From Desulfobacterales bacterium (lineage in GTDB: Bacteria; Desulfobacterota; Desulfobacteria; Desulfobacterales; ETH-SRB1), in assembly GCA_030669465.1 (NCBI GenBank), contig DAOVDN010000032.1:1-8659 (forward strand): a stretch of DNA of 8,659 nt, given 5' to 3'. The position numbers and the translations under genes were made by a program. Below the pieces are notes generated by a model. It made no database searches. It was given only the letters and a program-made list of their open reading frames with translations, and had not been told where the DNA came from. Positions 5,567 to 8,659 of this stretch are shown one piece after another (position 1 is the stretch's first letter; the number at the start of each line of letters is the position of its first letter).

Positions 5567-6973
5567 ATGAAAATAGCATTTATCCATTATCATCTCAAAA
5601 CCGGGGGGGTAACAACTGTTTTAAGGCAGCAGGTAGAAGCTGTCCGCAAAACCGGCGGGGTTCTTGTTCTGACCGGAGAACCGGGAACATTCGACTTTCC
5701 GGCAGATATTGTCCATATTCCGGGTCTCGGTTATGATCTGCTGTCCGAAAATATATCGGATCCGGAGAATGTAGCTGAATCCGTATGTAAAGCGATTTTT
5801 TCAAAATGGAAAGACGGATGCGATATTCTTCATGTCCACAACCCCACCCTTGCAAAAAACAAAAATTTTTTAAAAATCCTCAAGGCGCTGCAGAAAAGGA
5901 AAATAAAACTTTTTTTGCAGATACATGATTTTGCTGAAGACGGACGTCCACTGTCATACTTTTCCGATGAATATCCATCAGACTGCCATTACGGAGTAAT
6001 TAACTCGCGCGATTATAATATACTGCTCTCAGCGGGCTTAAAACCGCAAGGTGTGCATCAGATTCCCAACCCTGTTACTCCGTTTCATTTCAAACGCAAA
6101 TCCGTTGCTCCCGAAAACCGCGTGCTCTACCCTGTCCGTGCCATAAGGAGAAAAAATATTGGAGAAGCGATCCTTTTATCCCTGTTTTTTATCAACAAGG
6201 AAAGCCTTGCCATAACACTTCCTCCAAACAGTCCGGTAGATATAAAAAGCCATGCCGGATGGAAAGAGTTTGTAAGAAAAAAAAATCTTAATGTAAAATT
6301 TGATGTCGGTTTAAAAAATGATTTTACAGATCTTGTCATGTCTTCAAAATTTATTATTACTACGAGCATAACCGAAGGGTTTGGTTTTTCATTTCTTGAA
6401 CCATGGACTGCAAAAAAGATTCTCTGGGGAAGAAAACTTAGCAATATATGCCATGACTTTGAAAAGAACGGGATTGAGCTTGATCATCTTTATACAAGGC
6501 TCCTTGTTCCAATTGAATGGATTGGCAAAGAAAAGTTATATAAGGTATGGAATTTGTGTATTTTAAAAATCTGCGCCCTGTTCAACCACAGCATCAATGA
6601 AGAAAAGATAGCAAAATCTTTTGCAATAGCTACGAAAAATGACAATATTGATTTTGGACTGCTCGATGAAGGATTTCAAAAACAGATAATTTCCCGTGTA
6701 TTATCAGGCAAAAAGGATAAAGAGAGGCTTATCGGTCTTAATCCCTATCTTTCACGCCCCGGGGATATACCAAATAAAAATGAGCTGATACAAAACAACA
6801 TGAATGCTGTGCTGAATAATTACAACAAAACAATTTACAGGAAAAAACTTTTTGAGATTTACTCAAGAGTAATCAAAGATTCAGTGCACCAGAGTATAAA
6901 TAAGAATATCCTCCTTTCAGAGTTTTTGAATCCGGAACAATTCAGCCTGCTCAAATGGAGCGATTATGAATAA
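5567..6973 (+). CDS. GT4-like glycosyltransferase with a long C-terminal extension
   Basis: A 468-residue protein of the GT-B type. The N-terminal domain starts MKIAFIHYHLKTGGVTTV, with the glycine loop (KTGGV, 11-15) typical of GT4 enzymes, and has HVHNPTL (89-95) and QIHDFAEDGRP (118-127) at the acceptor side. The C-terminal domain shows YPVRAIRRKN (188-197), positioned like the conserved Arg/Lys, and an E-x7-E motif at E270 and E278 (TEGFGFSFLEPW). These suggest a retaining transferase using a nucleotide sugar, but the sugar and acceptor are unknown. After about residue 290 the sequence departs from standard GT4 and continues as a Lys-rich tail. The ribosome binding site is weak (AAGGCAA just before the ATG). 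It overlaps the next gene by 8 bases, so the two are probably co-translated. No membrane segment is evident. Confidence 0.75.
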   Translation: MKIAFIHYHLKTGGVTTVLRQQVEAVRKTGGVLVLTGEPGTFDFPADIVHIPGLGYDLLSENISDPENVAESVCKAIFSKWKDGCDILHVHNPTLAKNKNFLKILKALQKRKIKLFLQIHDFAEDGRPLSYFSDEYPSDCHYGVINSRDYNILLSAGLKPQGVHQIPNPVTPFHFKRKSVAPENRVLYPVRAIRRKNIGEAILLSLFFINKESLAITLPPNSPVDIKSHAGWKEFVRKKNLNVKFDVGLKNDFTDLVMSSKFIITTSITEGFGFSFLEPWTAKKILWGRKLSNICHDFEKNGIELDHLYTRLLVPIEWIGKEKLYKVWNLCILKICALFNHSINEEKIAKSFAIATKNDNIDFGLLDEGFQKQIISRVLSGKKDKERLIGLNPYLSRPGDIPNKNELIQNNMNAVLNNYNKTIYRKKLFEIYSRVIKDSVHQSINKNILLSEFLNPEQFSLLKWSDYE

Positions 6974-7805
6974 AGACCTTATCTCAAAATATATAACTCC
7001 GCTTTCACCACTTCCCACCTCTTTAAATCAGAGTGGAAATTTAAAAGAAAATATTAAATGCCTGCTCTTCGATGTTTATGGCACATTGTTTATCAGCGGA
7101 TCAGGCGATATAGGTATTGCAAAAAAAAATCTAAGGGAAACAGAAAAACTTGATCAATTGCTGGTCAAATTCAAAATCAACAAAAATTCCGGGGCCATTT
7201 TAAAAGATTTTTTTGCTTGTATTGAAAAAAAACATAAAGAACTAAGAGAAAAGGGAGTAGACTTTCCGGAAGTCGAAATAGACCGCATATGGATGAAAGT
7301 TCTTAAAAATAATAATATGGATACTGTCAGGGAGTTTGCCCTTCTATTTGAACTGATTGTAAACCCTGTATATCCCATGCCTCATCTAAAAGAGCTGCTT
7401 TCTGCATGCAAAAAGAGAAAGATACCAACAGGCATCATCTCAAACGCCCAGTTCTACACTCCATATCTGTTTAACTGGTTTTTGGACTCAGATATGGAAG
7501 GGCTTGGTTTTCATTCTGATCTTATCATTTTTTCATACAGGTTCGGATATGCAAAACCATCAATATTTCTGTTTCAGGTTGCTGCTGAAAAACTCAAAAA
7601 TATGGACATTACGGCAAATTCAGCACTTTACATTGGCAATGACATGCTAAAGGACATCTATCCGGCAAAAAAGGCAGGATTTAAAACAGCTCTCTTTGCA
7701 GGAGATGCAAGATCATTGAGGCTTAGACAGGATGATCAGGAATGCAAAAACCTATCCCCTGATCTTGTTATAACAGATCTTATTCAACTCCTTGATTATA
7801 TATGA
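6966..7805 (+). CDS. HAD-superfamily hydrolase, haloacid dehalogenase-like type
   Basis: A 279-residue cytoplasmic protein with all four HAD motifs: LLFDVYGTLF (nucleophile D36), GIISNAQ (motif II S159), YAKPS (motif III K197), and YIGNDMLKDIYPAKKAG (motif IV, D226 and D230). Motif I is D-x-Y-G-T, as in 2-haloacid dehalogenases and related phosphatases. A phosphatase role seems more likely than dehalogenation in this context. The cap region between motifs I and II (about 50-150) is helical and Lys-rich. About 30 residues precede motif I, longer than usual. The ATG overlaps the glycosyltransferase stop (6966-6973), with TGGAG a few bases upstream. The tight coupling suggests that the two proteins act on the same sugar or sugar phosphate, but the substrate is unknown. 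Confidence 0.85.
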   Translation: MNKDLISKYITPLSPLPTSLNQSGNLKENIKCLLFDVYGTLFISGSGDIGIAKKNLRETEKLDQLLVKFKINKNSGAILKDFFACIEKKHKELREKGVDFPEVEIDRIWMKVLKNNNMDTVREFALLFELIVNPVYPMPHLKELLSACKKRKIPTGIISNAQFYTPYLFNWFLDSDMEGLGFHSDLIIFSYRFGYAKPSIFLFQVAAEKLKNMDITANSALYIGNDMLKDIYPAKKAGFKTALFAGDARSLRLRQDDQECKNLSPDLVITDLIQLLDYI

Positions 7806-7818
7806 GAGGAAACAAACA

Positions 7819-8184
7819 TTGAAACTGCGTATGATATTGTTTTTGTTTTTTTTGTTCTTTCTTGCAGATTCAGGATGGACAGAGGAAGCTGGGGAAGAGT
7901 GGTTCAAAAAGGGAGTTAAAAGCATTGAAGCGGAAAATTATAAGGAGGCTGTTTACTGCTTCAAAAAAACTATCGATCTTTATCCCAACCATGTGCCCAG
8001 TTATAGCAACTTAGGCTATCTTTATAATATTATGGGCAAGTGGGATGAGGCAATCGAAACATATAAAAAGGCCCTTGCTATAAATCCTAACGATGTTCGT
8101 ATCCATCACGACCTTGGATTTTCATTGTATAAAAAAGGGTATCCTATTCAAATTTCCTGGTATCTGATCAGATTGATAGAATAA
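7819..8184 (+). CDS. Secreted TPR-repeat protein, 3' end disrupted by an insertion sequence
   Basis: The frame opens at an ATG (7792) inside the HAD gene, but I prefer the TTG at 7819. GAGAGG at 7804-7809 lies 9 bases before it, and the product then begins with a clean signal-like sequence: a short basic start (MKLR), a Phe/Leu-rich core to about residue 16, and a probable cleavage near 16-22. Two full TPR motifs follow (about 24-57 and 58-91, the latter ...GKWDEAIETYKKALAINPN). A third begins as DVRIHHDLGFSLYKKG (92-107) and then breaks into unrelated YPIQISWYLIRLIE before the stop. The last 14 codons therefore appear to come from inserted DNA, so the remainder of the gene should lie beyond the insertion. 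The gene follows the HAD gene by 13 bases and is probably in the same operon. Confidence 0.75.
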   Translation: MKLRMILFLFFLFFLADSGWTEEAGEEWFKKGVKSIEAENYKEAVYCFKKTIDLYPNHVPSYSNLGYLYNIMGKWDEAIETYKKALAINPNDVRIHHDLGFSLYKKGYPIQISWYLIRLIE

Positions 8185-8659
8185 AGGCAAAGAAAATCAT
8201 AAAAAAATTGTCATAGGGGTAGACACAATGGAATAGTGGTGTTACTATAAAAATATGAGCCTTCCAGAAATAAAGGAAATCCTTCACAAGATAGATATTC
8301 GCCCTGGCGAGGTTGATAATAGAAAACTGACAGAGGTGCTGCCTATTCTTTTTCAGCTCATTGAACGTTTGAGTCAAGAGAATGAAAAATTAAAGGCAGA
8401 GAATCAGAAGCTGCGGGACGAAATCAGTTTGCTGAAAGGAGAACAGGGCAAGCCCAAGATACGAGGCAATAAAAAGCCGGGCGAAAACATATCTTCCGAA
8501 AAAGAGAGAAAGAAAAGGAAGAAGAAAAAGGAGAAAAAGTCAAAAGCAAAAAAGCACAAAATCAAAATAGATCGAACCGAGGTATGTAAAGTTGATCGAT
8601 CCAAACTGCCTCAAGATGCTGTATTCAAGGGACATGAGAGTGCCATTGTTCAGGAAATT
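8137..8659 (+). mobile_element. Left part of an IS66-like insertion sequence, truncated by the window end
   Basis: The left boundary is placed where the TPR coding pattern stops, about 8137-8145; the exact end and inverted repeat cannot be fixed without the right end. The transposase begins at 8255, only about 110 bases in. There is therefore no room for the tnpA and tnpB accessory genes of standard IS66 elements, which would fit the ISBst12-like subgroup that carries only the transposase. It is oriented in the same direction as the interrupted operon. Confidence 0.55.
8255..8659 (+). CDS. N-terminal part of a transposase, probably IS66-like (runs off the window)
   Basis: Reading from the ATG at 8255 gives 135 codons without a stop to the end of the window. 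The N-terminal part has a Leu-rich predicted coiled coil (about 31-62, with LIERLSQENEKLKAENQKLR), as in the leucine-zipper region of IS66 transposases. A highly basic Lys/Arg segment follows (about 84-104), then KIDRTEVCKVDRSKLP and the start of a folded domain. The catalytic DDE residues would lie downstream, outside the window. The Shine-Dalgarno is poor, as is common for transposases. The family assignment rests on overall resemblance and should be treated as likely, not certain. Confidence 0.6.
   Translation, partial: MSLPEIKEILHKIDIRPGEVDNRKLTEVLPILFQLIERLSQENEKLKAENQKLRDEISLLKGEQGKPKIRGNKKPGENISSEKERKKRKKKKEKKSKAKKHKIKIDRTEVCKVDRSKLPQDAVFKGHESAIVQEI

Noticed and set aside
5518..5736. 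Plus-strand 72-codon frame overlapping the start of the glycosyltransferase
   Set aside because: Most of it is out of frame with the glycosyltransferase, which has clear family motifs; this product has none.
7792..7818. ATG at 7792 as the start of the TPR protein
   Set aside because: It lies inside the HAD gene and adds charged residues before the signal-like core; the TTG at 7819 has a well-placed ribosome binding site.
8404..8604. Minus-strand 66-codon Phe-rich frame
   Set aside because: It is the antisense of the Lys-rich segment of the transposase; the Phe runs are reversed Lys codons.

Overview
The window looks like chromosomal DNA of a sulfate-reducing deltaproteobacterium (Desulfobacterota, probably Desulfobacterales). 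This is inferred from three things: an archaeal-type entry to the shikimate pathway inside a bacterial operon, the density of short palindromic elements between genes, and the mixed gene content. No rRNA, tRNA or CRISPR was seen.

The left half (540-4870) is one minus-strand operon for aromatic amino acid synthesis, in transcription order: aroA' (ADH synthase), aroB' (dehydroquinate synthase II), pheA (chorismate mutase/prephenate dehydratase) and aroE (shikimate dehydrogenase). AroA' and AroB' make 3-dehydroquinate from aspartate semialdehyde and a deoxyketohexose phosphate, replacing DAHP synthase and classical AroB. AroE works later in the common pathway and PheA commits chorismate to phenylalanine. 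The gaps between aroA' and aroB' and between aroB' and pheA each hold a different palindromic element. Translation of aroE is closely linked to pheA.

The most interesting part is the leader of this operon (4617-4867). It has a promoter with a perfect -35 box, then a 25-codon open reading frame (4811-4734) with a good ribosome binding site. Seven of eight consecutive residues in its product are Phe, Trp or Tyr. Two tandem intrinsic terminators follow, and then the aroA' ribosome binding site. The two terminators share a repeated arm, so one alternative helix can disable both. This is a transcription attenuator that appears to read all three aromatic amino acids at once; it was not predicted by any gene call and is too short for a normal ORF search.

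The right half (4897-8659) is on the plus strand. It starts from a promoter region divergent from the aro leader and carries a small CGGC-domain-like cysteine protein with an altered signature motif. A tight cluster follows: a GT4-like glycosyltransferase, an overlapping HAD hydrolase and a secreted TPR protein. The TPR gene is cut in its third repeat by what appears to be an IS66-like insertion sequence, whose transposase runs off the window end. The first 539 bases hold no confident gene, only repeats and a possible remnant.
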